This document shows positions 5,842 to 12,628 of a stretch of 12,799 bases of DNA, piece after piece. The notes under the pieces were generated by a model. It was given only the letters and a program-made list of their open reading frames with translations, was not told the origin of the DNA and made no database searches. Position 1 is the first letter of the stretch. Each line of letters opens with the position of its first letter. The stretch comes from Clostridiales bacterium (GTDB lineage Bacteria > Bacillota > Clostridia > Christensenellales > CAG-138): contig SFDB01000023.1 in the NCBI GenBank assembly GCA_004558825.1, positions 1-12,799 on the forward strand, in the 5' to 3' direction. Position numbers and translations under genes: made by a program.

Positions 5842-6812
5842 GAAATTCGGCAGTTTTCCGCATATTCCGCAAGCGCGGACTCAATGTCGTCCAGGGTTTG
5901 CGCCCGCATAAGCCGTGTTCTTATTTTTCCGACGCCGCGCGCCGACGAAACGTACCAGGCCATATGCTTTCGAAGCTCGATTATGCTGCGTTCTCCCTTG
6001 AGCTCAAGATGTCTTTTTGCATGCTCGAGCGCTGCGGCTGCGCGCTGCTCCGCAGACGGGGGAGTATACGGACTGCCGCTGAGATATGCCTTTATTTCCT
6101 CGAAAATAAAAGGATTCCCCTGCGCCCCGCGCGCCACCATTATCCCGTCGCAGCCCGTGTATTTTAACATGTTTGCAGCGTCCGCGCCGCAGAATATGTC
6201 GCCGTTGCCTATGACGGGTATTGTAACCGAGCGCTTCACCGCCGCTATCGCGTCGAGGTCGACCTTGCCCGAATACATCTGCTCGCGCGTTCTGCCGTGT
6301 ATGGTTATGATGTCCGCGCCGCTGTCCTGCGCCATTTTTGCGAACTCAACCGCGTTCAAATGTTCGCTGTCAAAACCCTTTCTGAATTTTACGCTCACGG
6401 GAAGCCTGACCGCTTTTTTGACGGCTGATATTATTTGCGATGCAAGCGGCAAATCGAGCATAAGAGCGCTTCCTTCGCCGTTTGAGACGATTTTCCGCGC
6501 AGGGCAGCCCATATTTATGTCGATTAGCGCGACCTTTTCGCCGTATTCGCTCTCTATTTCCCGGGAAATATCTGCGAGTATGTCGGGGCTGCTTCCGAAA
6601 AGCTGCACTCCGCACGGGCCTTCGCGCTCGGAAAGCTCAATAAGCTTCCTTGTCGCCATACAATTATAGTGCATACCCTTCGCGCTTATCATTTCGGTAT
6701 AAGCAAGCTCTGCGCCGTATTTCAGGCACATTTCGCGAAAGGCCGTATCCGTTATGCCTGCCATCGGGGCGAGCAGGACGGGGTGCTTTGAAATAAATGT
6801 ATTAAAATCCAT
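5838..6812 (-). CDS. dusB: tRNA-dihydrouridine synthase, DusB family
   Basis: 324 residues. This FMN enzyme reduces uridines in the D-loop of tRNA using NADPH. The TIM-barrel start LLAPMAGITDTAFR (13-26) is typical. INMGCPARKI (98-107) carries the catalytic Cys103, and IHGRTREQMYSG (171-182) the conserved His172 and Arg174; IGNGDI (201-206) and GIMVARGAQGNPFIF (223-237) are the flavin phosphate-binding parts. The C-terminal helical tRNA-binding domain is present. The start ATG 6812-6810 lacks a clear ribosome binding site and lies 17 bases after the stop of the upstream membrane protein, so translational coupling is likely. It heads the usual dusB-greA-lysS order. Confidence 0.95.
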   Translation of the reverse strand: MDFNTFISKHPVLLAPMAGITDTAFREMCLKYGAELAYTEMISAKGMHYNCMATRKLIELSEREGPCGVQLFGSSPDILADISREIESEYGEKVALIDINMGCPARKIVSNGEGSALMLDLPLASQIISAVKKAVRLPVSVKFRKGFDSEHLNAVEFAKMAQDSGADIITIHGRTREQMYSGKVDLDAIAAVKRSVTIPVIGNGDIFCGADAANMLKYTGCDGIMVARGAQGNPFIFEEIKAYLSGSPYTPPSAEQRAAAALEHAKRHLELKGERSIIELRKHMAWYVSSARGVGKIRTRLMRAQTLDDIESALAEYAENCRIS

Positions 6813-6829
6813 TAAACTTTAGGCGCTCG

Positions 6830-7435
6830 TCAGCCGTTGCCTTTTTCGGGCATAAGGCTCATGTCCGGCGTCGGCTTGATTTTTTCGGGAGGATTTTCTT
6901 CCGTAACGGTTATGCTGCTTATATACCAACGGCCTGATATCTGCTTGAGCGTTATCGTATACCGCGCGTCCGTCCATTCGGGAACAGGCGCTTTCGGCTC
7001 CTGCTCGGCATCGCCGCCGCCGGCCGCGTCAGCCTGCTCCGTTTCGACATTTTTTGTGCCGCTGATTGAGGGTATTCGCTCAAGGAGCTTTATCGTGCCT
7101 GTTTTGCCCCATGGCAGCACATATACGCCATCGACGCTGAGACGATAGTCAAAATTCGTTATTGAATAATCCTTATACGGGTTTATATACAACGGTCTGT
7201 CGGCATCGATGCATTCAATGGTGAAGTACTCGGTAAGCTCGTCAAGCGACTTGTTTTCGAGTATGCACTCGGCGCGAAGATTCATGCCCTCCGTGGCGAT
7301 TATATATATATTGCTTATGTTAAGCGCCGTTATCGTTATTCCGACGCATGCGGCAAAGACGATAACGATGGCGGCGAATGTTCTCAAAAAATACCATACC
7401 GAGCGTTTCGCAACGGTGTATTTGCTTTGGCTCAA
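6830..7435 (-). CDS. Single-pass membrane-anchored protein of unknown function
   Basis: The frame is open from ATG 7468, but that ATG lies inside the -10 box of the only good promoter and has no ribosome binding site. TTG 7435-7433, eight bases after AAGGGAG, is the better start and gives 201 residues. One membrane segment (about 18-39 from the TTG, hydrophobic VWYFLRTFAAIVIVFAACVG) follows a short positively charged N-terminus, predicting a small cytoplasmic tail and an outside domain of about 160 residues. The latter has a YxLxxxG-type beta-rich look, a Gly/Ala/Glu/Pro-rich linker (residues about 130-150) and a Pro-rich C-terminus. No enzyme motif is recognised. It is 17 bases upstream of dusB, so co-transcribed with it. 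It is not a lipoprotein: no lipobox is seen. Confidence 0.8.
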   Translation of the reverse strand: MSQSKYTVAKRSVWYFLRTFAAIVIVFAACVGITITALNISNIYIIATEGMNLRAECILENKSLDELTEYFTIECIDADRPLYINPYKDYSITNFDYRLSVDGVYVLPWGKTGTIKLLERIPSISGTKNVETEQADAAGGGDAEQEPKAPVPEWTDARYTITLKQISGRWYISSITVTEENPPEKIKPTPDMSLMPEKGNG

Positions 7436-7463
7436 GCTCGTCACTCCCTTCAAGTATTGGTTA

Positions 7464-7492
7464 ATCATATCATATGTTTTCGTTTATAGCAA
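7464..7492 (-). promoter_or_regulatory. Promoter for the membrane protein-dusB operon
   Basis: Read leftward: TTGCTA (7492-7487), 17 bases, TATGAT (7469-7464). Transcription would start near 7457, leaving about 20 bases of leader with AAGGGAG before the TTG start at 7435. This decides against the ATG at 7468 as start. Confidence 0.7.
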
Positions 7493-7536
7493 ATTAGAAG
7501 CAGGGGGAGAGGAGACTTTATAAGCATTGCTGCTTC

Positions 7537-7739
7537 GCAGGGGCTCTGCCCCTGCACCCCGTCGGGGGATACGCCCCCCGAACCCCCGTTTGAACGCGTG
7601 GCGCTTATATCAGCTTTTGCCTTGCCCGAGCTCCGCGCGGCTCGCGCTTCCTTCGGAAGCCCGCGCCCTGCGGGCGCGGCGGCTGCGCCGCCCCGCTCGC
7701 CGCGCTCGGCGGTTGAAAGAAGTTTTGGTATGAATTGAT
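7537..7739 (+). repeat. Multi-hairpin GC-rich repeat, copy 1 (~203 bp)
   Basis: First full unit of the array. It starts with the inverted repeat GCAGGGGC/GCCCCTGC, then a GTCGGGGG-type inverted repeat (imperfect here: gatacgccccc), a conserved non-hairpin linker (GTTTGAACGCGTGGCGCTTA...), and a run of hairpins including GCTTCC-ttc-GGAAGC, GCGCCC-tgc-GGGCGC and GGCGGC-tgc-GCCGCC. Long frames inside it are low-complexity by-products of the base composition and are not annotated. Confidence 0.9.
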
Positions 7740-7945
7740 GCAGGGGCTCTGCCCCTGCACCCCGTCGGGGGACACGTCCCCCGACCCCCCGTTTGAACGC
7801 GTGGCGCTTATATCAGATTTTAGCCTTGCCCAAGCTCCGCGCGGCTCGCGCTTCCTTCGGAAGCCTGCGCCCCTGCGGGCGCGGCGGCTGCGCCGCCCCG
7901 CTCGCCGCGCTCGGCGGTTGAAAGGGTGTTTTGTGCTTGATTGAC
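7740..7945 (+). repeat. Multi-hairpin GC-rich repeat, copy 2 (~206 bp)
   Basis: Complete unit, in tandem with copy 1. Hairpins: 7740-7758 (GCAGGGGC arms), 7764-7785 (GTCGGGGGAC arms, perfect), 7850-7864 (GCTTCC arms), 7867-7882 (GCGCCC arms), 7883-7897 (GGCGGC arms). The linker 7791-7840 is nearly identical to copy 1. Stem arms agree between copies while some loop and spacer bases differ. Confidence 0.9.
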
Positions 7946-7990
7946 GCAGGGGCTCTGCCCCTGCAACCCCGTCGGGGGACACGTCCTTTC
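7946..7990 (+). repeat. Multi-hairpin repeat, copy 3 (only first 45 bp)
   Basis: Carries the GCAGGGGC hairpin and the left arm of the GTCGGGGGAC hairpin, then breaks off at CACGTCC/TTTC and is followed directly by copy 4. This is a truncated unit, consistent with recombination or slippage inside the array. Confidence 0.85.
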
Positions 7991-8098
7991 GCAGGGGCTC
8001 CGCCCCTGCAACCCCGTCGGGGGACACGTCCCCCGAACCCCCGTTTGAACGCGTGGCGCTTATATCAGATTTTAGCCTTGCCCAAGCTCCGCGCGGCT
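7991..8098 (+). repeat. Multi-hairpin repeat, copy 4 (5' half)
   Basis: Starts with GCAGGGGC-tcc-GCCCCTGC, contains the complete second hairpin and linker, and ends after CTCCGCGCGGC where copies 1 and 2 continue. The remaining bases to 8180 are unique sequence with a small GCGG/CCGC hairpin and no gene that I can support. Confidence 0.85.
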
Positions 8099-8181
8099 TG
8101 AAAGGCGGTTAAGCCGCAGCTTCGCCCGAGGGATTGCAGCGGCAGAGCAGGCAGAAACCGCTGAGAATATATATGAGCCAC

Positions 8182-8210
8182 TTCCCAAACGGCGTAAAAG
8201 GCTGTATAAT
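8182..8210 (+). promoter_or_regulatory. Promoter for the trmN6-like/rsmI/nfo/nadE operon
   Basis: TTCCCA (8182-8187), 17 bases, TATAAT (8205-8210). The -10 is perfect and the -35 matches four of six. The start of transcription is expected near 8216-8218, at or next to the ATG at 8217. Confidence 0.6.
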
Positions 8211-8216
8211 AAACAA

Positions 8217-8984
8217 ATGAATGGTATATTAAAGCCGCCGTGCGCCGACGAACGCATCGATGACCTGCAATATAAGGGAATGCGTCTGATACAGCGCCGC
8301 AGGGGCTTCCGTTTCGGAACGGACAGCGTCCTGCTTGCTTCTTATGTAAGGGCGCGCGCAGGAGACAGGGTGGTGGACATCGGCGCGGGGACGGGAGTAC
8401 TGTCGGTTTTGATAAACGCGCGGACGGGCGCACATGTTACGTCCGTTGAAATACAGCCCGAGCTTTGCGAGCTTGAAAGACGCAGCATAAGCATGAACGG
8501 ACAGAGCGCGTCCATAGACGTCGAGCAGCTTGACCTGAGAGACGCGCCGAAAAGATTCGGCGACGGCGCGTTCGACATAGCTGTTTGCAATCCTCCGTAT
8601 TTCAACGGCTCTTTGACGGGAAACGACGATTCACGGACGGTCAGTATGCATCGAAAGGCCTGCTCGCTTAGCGATATTGCGATATGCATAAAGCGCCTCG
8701 TGCGCCACGGCGGCAGCGCGTTCATGGTTTATCCTGCGTCGGGCGTGTTTGAGCTTGCGCGCGTAATGAGCGAGCACCTGCTTGAAATCAAGCGATATCG
8801 CTTTGTGCAGTCGTCGCGCACAGACGCCCCGTATATAGTCCTGATTGAGCTTAAGCGCGGCGCAAAGCCGTTCGCCGTTTGCGAGCCTCCGCTTGTGCTG
8901 TATGAGGCCGACGGCGCTTACACCGAGGAGGCGCGGGAGTTTTATCACATGAACGCGGATGAGGAGACGCTTAATGGAGAATAA
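8217..8984 (+). CDS. TrmN6-like class I SAM methyltransferase (tRNA1(Val) A37 N6-methyltransferase family)
   Basis: 255 residues, usual for the family (YfiC/TrmN6, YabB in Bacillus). It should methylate an exocyclic adenine amine, most likely in a tRNA. After the family-typical ERIDDLQYKGMRLIQ (12-26) and GFRFGTDSVLLASY (30-43), the SAM-binding motif VVDIGAGTGVLS (52-63) and acidic VEIQPE (77-82) follow. NPPY (125-128) is the catalytic amino-methylase motif. The ATG at 8217 fits the family N-terminus, but it has no ribosome binding site and lies at the predicted transcription start, so translation may be leaderless. Its last 11 bases overlap rsmI. The exact substrate is inferred from the family. 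Confidence 0.9.
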   Translation: MNGILKPPCADERIDDLQYKGMRLIQRRRGFRFGTDSVLLASYVRARAGDRVVDIGAGTGVLSVLINARTGAHVTSVEIQPELCELERRSISMNGQSASIDVEQLDLRDAPKRFGDGAFDIAVCNPPYFNGSLTGNDDSRTVSMHRKACSLSDIAICIKRLVRHGGSAFMVYPASGVFELARVMSEHLLEIKRYRFVQSSRTDAPYIVLIELKRGAKPFAVCEPPLVLYEADGAYTEEAREFYHMNADEETLNGE

Positions 8985-9831
8985 GCTTTACATCTGTTCG
9001 ACCCCGATAGGGAATCTCGAGGATATAACGCTGCGCGTGCTTAATACGCTGCGCGAATGCGGCGCCGTGTATTGCGAGGATACGCGAAACACCATAAAGC
9101 TTCTCAATCGATACGAGATAAAAAAGCCGCTCATAAGCTGCCATGAGCATAACGAGGCGGAACGTGCCGTTGAGATATGCCGTTTCGTTTTGGAAGGAAA
9201 TTCGGCGGCGTACGTCAGCGATGCGGGGATGCCCGGCATTTCCGACCCGGGCGCAAGGCTGATACGCGAATGCCTGGCGACGGGGACGCCGTTCGAGCTG
9301 CTGCCGGGCGCGTGCGCCGCGGCCTGCGCGTATGTCATGTCGGGGCTTGGCGACGGGCGGTTCCTGTTCGAGGGATTCCTTCCGCGCAGAAAGGGCGAGA
9401 GGGCGCGCGTGCTCGAGGAGCTGAAAACGCTCGAGCGAAGCATCGTGTTTTACGAAAGCCCCCACAGGGCGGCCGACACGCTGCGTGAGCTGTTTGAGAC
9501 GTTCGGCGAGCGAAACGCCGCGCTCGTGCGTGAGATAACAAAGCTTCACGAGGAGGCGAAGCGTATGCCGCTGAGCGAGCTTGCCGCGTTTTACGCGCAG
9601 ACGCCGCCGCGGGGAGAATGCGTAATAGTCGTGGAAGGCGCGCGTAAGAGCTGTGCCTGCGAGGATAACGCGCAGGAGAGCGTCGAAGAGGCGATAAGGC
9701 GGCTTACAGGCGGCGGCATGAGCGCGAAGGAGACTGCGAAGGAGCTTGCCAAAAGCCGCGGACTCGACAGGAATACGGTGTATAAAACCGCTGTCGAAAT
9801 AATAAACAATTCCGATATGTATATAGAATAA
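8974..9831 (+). CDS. rsmI: 16S rRNA (cytidine1402-2'-O)-methyltransferase RsmI
   Basis: 285 residues from ATG 8974; a frame-matched ATG at 8959 is upstream of GAGGAG (8961-8966), which sits seven bases before 8974, so 8974 is chosen. RsmI methylates the ribose of C1402 in the decoding centre of 16S rRNA. The tetrapyrrole-methylase fold shows YICSTPIGNLEDIT near the N-terminus, CEDTR, and SDAGMPGISDPG (about residues 87-98), all RsmI hallmarks, followed by FLPRRKGER and FYESPHR. The C-terminus ends with an HTH-like tail (MSAKETAKELAKSRGLDRNT). It overlaps the upstream methyltransferase, indicating coupled translation. The trmN6-like/rsmI pairing is common in Firmicutes. Confidence 0.96.
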   Translation: MENKLYICSTPIGNLEDITLRVLNTLRECGAVYCEDTRNTIKLLNRYEIKKPLISCHEHNEAERAVEICRFVLEGNSAAYVSDAGMPGISDPGARLIRECLATGTPFELLPGACAAACAYVMSGLGDGRFLFEGFLPRRKGERARVLEELKTLERSIVFYESPHRAADTLRELFETFGERNAALVREITKLHEEAKRMPLSELAAFYAQTPPRGECVIVVEGARKSCACEDNAQESVEEAIRRLTGGGMSAKETAKELAKSRGLDRNTVYKTAVEIINNSDMYIE

Positions 9832-9865
9832 CAAAGACGCTCACGGGCGCCCGGAAGGAGTATAA

Positions 9866-10699
9866 ATGCTGAAAATAGGATGCCATCTTTCGTCGTCGAA
9901 GGGCTATCTTGCGATGGGGCGGGAGGCGCTGTCGATAGGCGCGAACACGTTCCAGTTTTTTACGCGCAACCCGCGCGGAGGCGCCGCGAAGCCGCTTGAC
10001 ATGAACGATATCGCCGCGTATAACGCCTTTGCGGCTGAAAACGGTATAGGCCCCATTGTGGCGCATGCGCCGTATACGCTTAACCCGTGCGCGGCCGATG
10101 AGAGCATACGCGCCTTTGCCCGCGAAACCATGGCTGACGACCTTTCGAGGTTGGAGCACACGCCGAACAGCTTCTATAATTTTCATCCGGGAAGCCACGT
10201 CAGGCAGGGCGTCGACGTCGGAATAATGCTTATAAGCGAAATGCTGAACGCCGTATTAAAAAGCGATATGACGACGACCGTGCTTCTTGAGACGATGGCG
10301 GGCAAGGGGAGCGAAATCGGCGCGTCATTTGAAGAATTAAGGCGCATAATAGACATGACGGAGCTTGGCGGAACGCTCGGCGTATGCCTTGACACATGCC
10401 ACGTCAGCGACGGAGGCTATGATATAATCGACGGCCTTGACGGAACGCTTGAGGCGTTCGACAAGGCGCTCGGGCTTTCGCGGCTCAAGGCGGTGCATCT
10501 CAATGACAGCCTTAACCTGCGCGGCAGCCATAAGGACAGACATGCGCGCATAGGCGAGGGCAGCATAGGGCTTGACGCGATAGGCGTGATTATAAATCAT
10601 CCGTGTCTGCGAGATAAGCCCTTCATACTTGAAACGCCGAACGATATCGAGGGCTATGCGCGCGAAATTGCGCTCATAAAAAGCCTGTACAACGCTTGA
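9866..10699 (+). CDS. nfo: Endonuclease IV (AP endonuclease)
   Basis: 277 residues, standard for Nfo. The enzyme cuts 5' of abasic sites and repairs blocked 3' ends in base excision repair using three zinc ions. All nine expected metal ligands can be placed: His67 (AHAPY), His107 (NFHPGSH), Glu142 (LLETMAG), Asp176 and His179 (GVCLDTCH), His211 (HLNDS), Asp224 and His226 (DRH), and Glu256 (ILETP). GGAAGGAG precedes ATG 9866 by about five bases. It lies 34 bases after rsmI and 15 bases before nadE, in the same operon. Nothing unusual in the sequence. Confidence 0.97.
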   Translation: MLKIGCHLSSSKGYLAMGREALSIGANTFQFFTRNPRGGAAKPLDMNDIAAYNAFAAENGIGPIVAHAPYTLNPCAADESIRAFARETMADDLSRLEHTPNSFYNFHPGSHVRQGVDVGIMLISEMLNAVLKSDMTTTVLLETMAGKGSEIGASFEELRRIIDMTELGGTLGVCLDTCHVSDGGYDIIDGLDGTLEAFDKALGLSRLKAVHLNDSLNLRGSHKDRHARIGEGSIGLDAIGVIINHPCLRDKPFILETPNDIEGYAREIALIKSLYNA

Positions 10700-10714
10700 C
10701 GGGAGGAACGGACA

Positions 10715-12415
10715 ATGATGAAAAAAATGGTAAGGCTGGCGGCGGCGTCACCGAGAACATTCCCGGGCGACCCCGAAAGAAATGCCGACGGGATAATAAA
10801 CGCGATACGCCGTGCGCATGAAAACGACGTCGATTTTCTTGTTTTTCCAGAGCTTTGTACGGTCGGAGCAAGCCTCGGCACGCTCATAGCGCATCCGTAC
10901 ATGCTGCGGCGATGTGAAAAGGCGCTCGAATCGATATGCGGTGCAACAAAGGAGTTCACGACAATAGCGGCCGTGGGCGTCCCCAAAGTGATAGACGGCG
11001 CAGTACGAAGCGCGACGCTCCTGATAAGCCGCGGCGCAGTGCTCGCCACGATTGTATCAGAGTGCGACCTTGCGCCCTTCGGTTTTCTGCCCGATACGGC
11101 GCATACGCCTGTTAAGCAGAAAAAGGGACAAAACGGCGTAATCGGCATAACATACGCAAACGAGCTTTTTATAAGCGACATAACTGGTCAAAACATAACG
11201 CTTGTGCCGTCGGCGCTTAACGCCACCGCGACGAGCTATGGCATGACGCTCGACGCCCTAAGGCGCTTCAGTGCCGTTTCGGGCTTCGCGTGCGCTTACG
11301 CGGCGCCTAATTCGGGCGAATCGGGCTCATTTTTCATGTTTGACGGCATATGCGCCATAGCTTCGGGCGGAAGCATAGTTGCGCTCAGCGAGCCTTTCGC
11401 CGAGGATGCATTCGTATGTGCCGACGTGAGCGGCGACTGGACGCCGTCGGAGGGGGCCGTGCCGGCGATAGAAAAGAGGGAATACTATCTTTCCTCAGAC
11501 ATGAAGACGGCGGACGAAGAATGCGGACGCATACTGCTCCTGCAGGCAGAGGCGCTCAAGCGCCGCGCCGAGCACATACGCGCGAACGGTTTCGTCATAG
11601 GCGTGTCGGGCGGCCTTGACAGCGCGCTTGCGCTTCTTGCGGCGGCCAAGGCATGCGATATAATGGGAATATCGCGCAAAAACACCGTCGGAATATCCAT
11701 GCCCGGCTTTGGGACGTCGAGCAGGACGAAGAATAATTCGAAGCTGCTTACGGAGACGCTCGGCTGCGAATACCGCGAAATATCGGTTGTGGAGGCGTGC
11801 CGTCAGCATTTCAGGGACATCGGCCACGATGAAAACGTACACGACGTTGTATTTGAGAACGCACAGGCGCGCGAGCGCACGAAGATACTCCTCAGCATAT
11901 CGAACAAGGAGGGACTTCTCGATGTCGGCACGGGCGATCTTTCTGAGGCGGCGCTTGGATGGACGACATTCGGCGGCGACCACCTGGCTCAATACGGCGT
12001 AAACGCATCGATACCGAAGACGATAATACGGCGCGTCGTCGCACATGCGAAGGCCGAATTCCCCGAGGCGGCCGATGTGCTTCAGGATATACTCGACACG
12101 CCCGTCAGTCCCGAGCTTTTGCCGACGGACAACGGAGAGATAGCTCAAAAGACGGAGGAACTCATAGGATCATACGAGCTGCACGATTTCTTCATTTATC
12201 ATTTTGTAGTCAGCAGGCTTACGCCCGAGCAGATACTCGAAAAGGCGAAAAAAGAGCTTGCGTATGACGACGACGAGACGGAGCGCGTGTTCGGGATATT
12301 CTTCAAGCGCTTCTTCTCGCAGCAATACAAGCGAAATTGCGCGCCCGAAGCGCCGCACATACTCGTCAGCATTTCACCGAGCCTCTGGCATATGGGTTCG
12401 GACATAACTGTATGA
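10715..12415 (+). CDS. nadE: NAD(+) synthetase with degenerate glutaminase (nitrilase-like) domain
   Basis: 566 residues; glutamine-dependent NadE of Clostridia is usually about 640. It makes NAD from deamido-NAD with ATP. GGGAGG eight bases before ATG 10715 supports the start. The C-terminal synthetase domain (about 270-566) is complete: ATP loop SGGLDSA (298-304), MPGFGT (329-334), ENAQARERT (381-389), VGTGDLSEAALGW (404-416), DTPVSPELLP (461-470) and KTEEL...YELHDF (479-492). The N-terminal nitrilase-like domain (about 5-250) keeps Glu46 (FPEL). Where the family has VPK-x-x-LP the sequence is VSECDLA (114-120), with Glu116 at the Lys position, and where it has ICEDLW it is YANELF (147-152), with Ala148 at the Cys position. 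The domain therefore should not release ammonia from glutamine. Free ammonia or a partner amidase is the inferred nitrogen source. Confidence 0.93.
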   Translation: MMKKMVRLAAASPRTFPGDPERNADGIINAIRRAHENDVDFLVFPELCTVGASLGTLIAHPYMLRRCEKALESICGATKEFTTIAAVGVPKVIDGAVRSATLLISRGAVLATIVSECDLAPFGFLPDTAHTPVKQKKGQNGVIGITYANELFISDITGQNITLVPSALNATATSYGMTLDALRRFSAVSGFACAYAAPNSGESGSFFMFDGICAIASGGSIVALSEPFAEDAFVCADVSGDWTPSEGAVPAIEKREYYLSSDMKTADEECGRILLLQAEALKRRAEHIRANGFVIGVSGGLDSALALLAAAKACDIMGISRKNTVGISMPGFGTSSRTKNNSKLLTETLGCEYREISVVEACRQHFRDIGHDENVHDVVFENAQARERTKILLSISNKEGLLDVGTGDLSEAALGWTTFGGDHLAQYGVNASIPKTIIRRVVAHAKAEFPEAADVLQDILDTPVSPELLPTDNGEIAQKTEELIGSYELHDFFIYHFVVSRLTPEQILEKAKKELAYDDDETERVFGIFFKRFFSQQYKRNCAPEAPHILVSISPSLWHMGSDITV

Positions 12416-12444
12416 GCCGAAAACGAGGCACATAAAAGAATAAC

Positions 12445-12482
12445 AGGCCTCCGCCGAGTGATAAGCCGACGGGGGCCTTTTT
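12445..12482 (+). terminator. Intrinsic terminator of the nadE operon
   Basis: AGGCCTCCG (12445-12453) pairs with CGGGGGCCT (12470-12478, one G-U) and is followed by TTTTT (12478-12482). It lies 30 bases after the nadE stop. The bases from here to 12572 hold no gene that I can support. Confidence 0.85.
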
Positions 12483-12572
12483 AGATGGTGTACGAAATGG
12501 CAAAAGCTTGTGCGGATGCTATGCGCTAAACCTCCGATTTGCTGCAAACCGACTGCCATCACAATCCAATAC

Positions 12573-12628
12573 GGGGGGCGGGGCGGGGGACGTGTCCCCC
12601 GACGGGGCCGGAGGGGCTGCGCCCCTGC
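12573..12628 (-). repeat. Multi-hairpin repeat, inverted partial copy
   Basis: On the minus strand this begins with GCAGGGGC and continues through the GTCGGGGGAC/GTCCCCC hairpin before breaking down into a G/C run. It is the opening part of the 7537-8098 unit, in inverted orientation. Its first hairpin is partly degenerate (GCAGGGGC-gca-GCCCCT). Confidence 0.85.

Noticed and set aside
7605..8027. Long minus-strand frames through the repeat array, rich in Arg, Gly and Ala, with a duplicated SPDGVAGAEP-type motif
   Set aside because: They are open because the repeats are very GC-rich. Their repetition mirrors the DNA repeat, there are no ribosome binding sites, and the hairpins explain the composition better.
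7537..8098. CRISPR array
   Set aside because: The units are about 205 bp, tandem, internally palindromic, with no short unique spacers and no cas genes.
8971..9834. Minus-strand frame of 287 codons
   Set aside because: It is the antisense shadow of rsmI, which is GC-rich and therefore has long open frames opposite.
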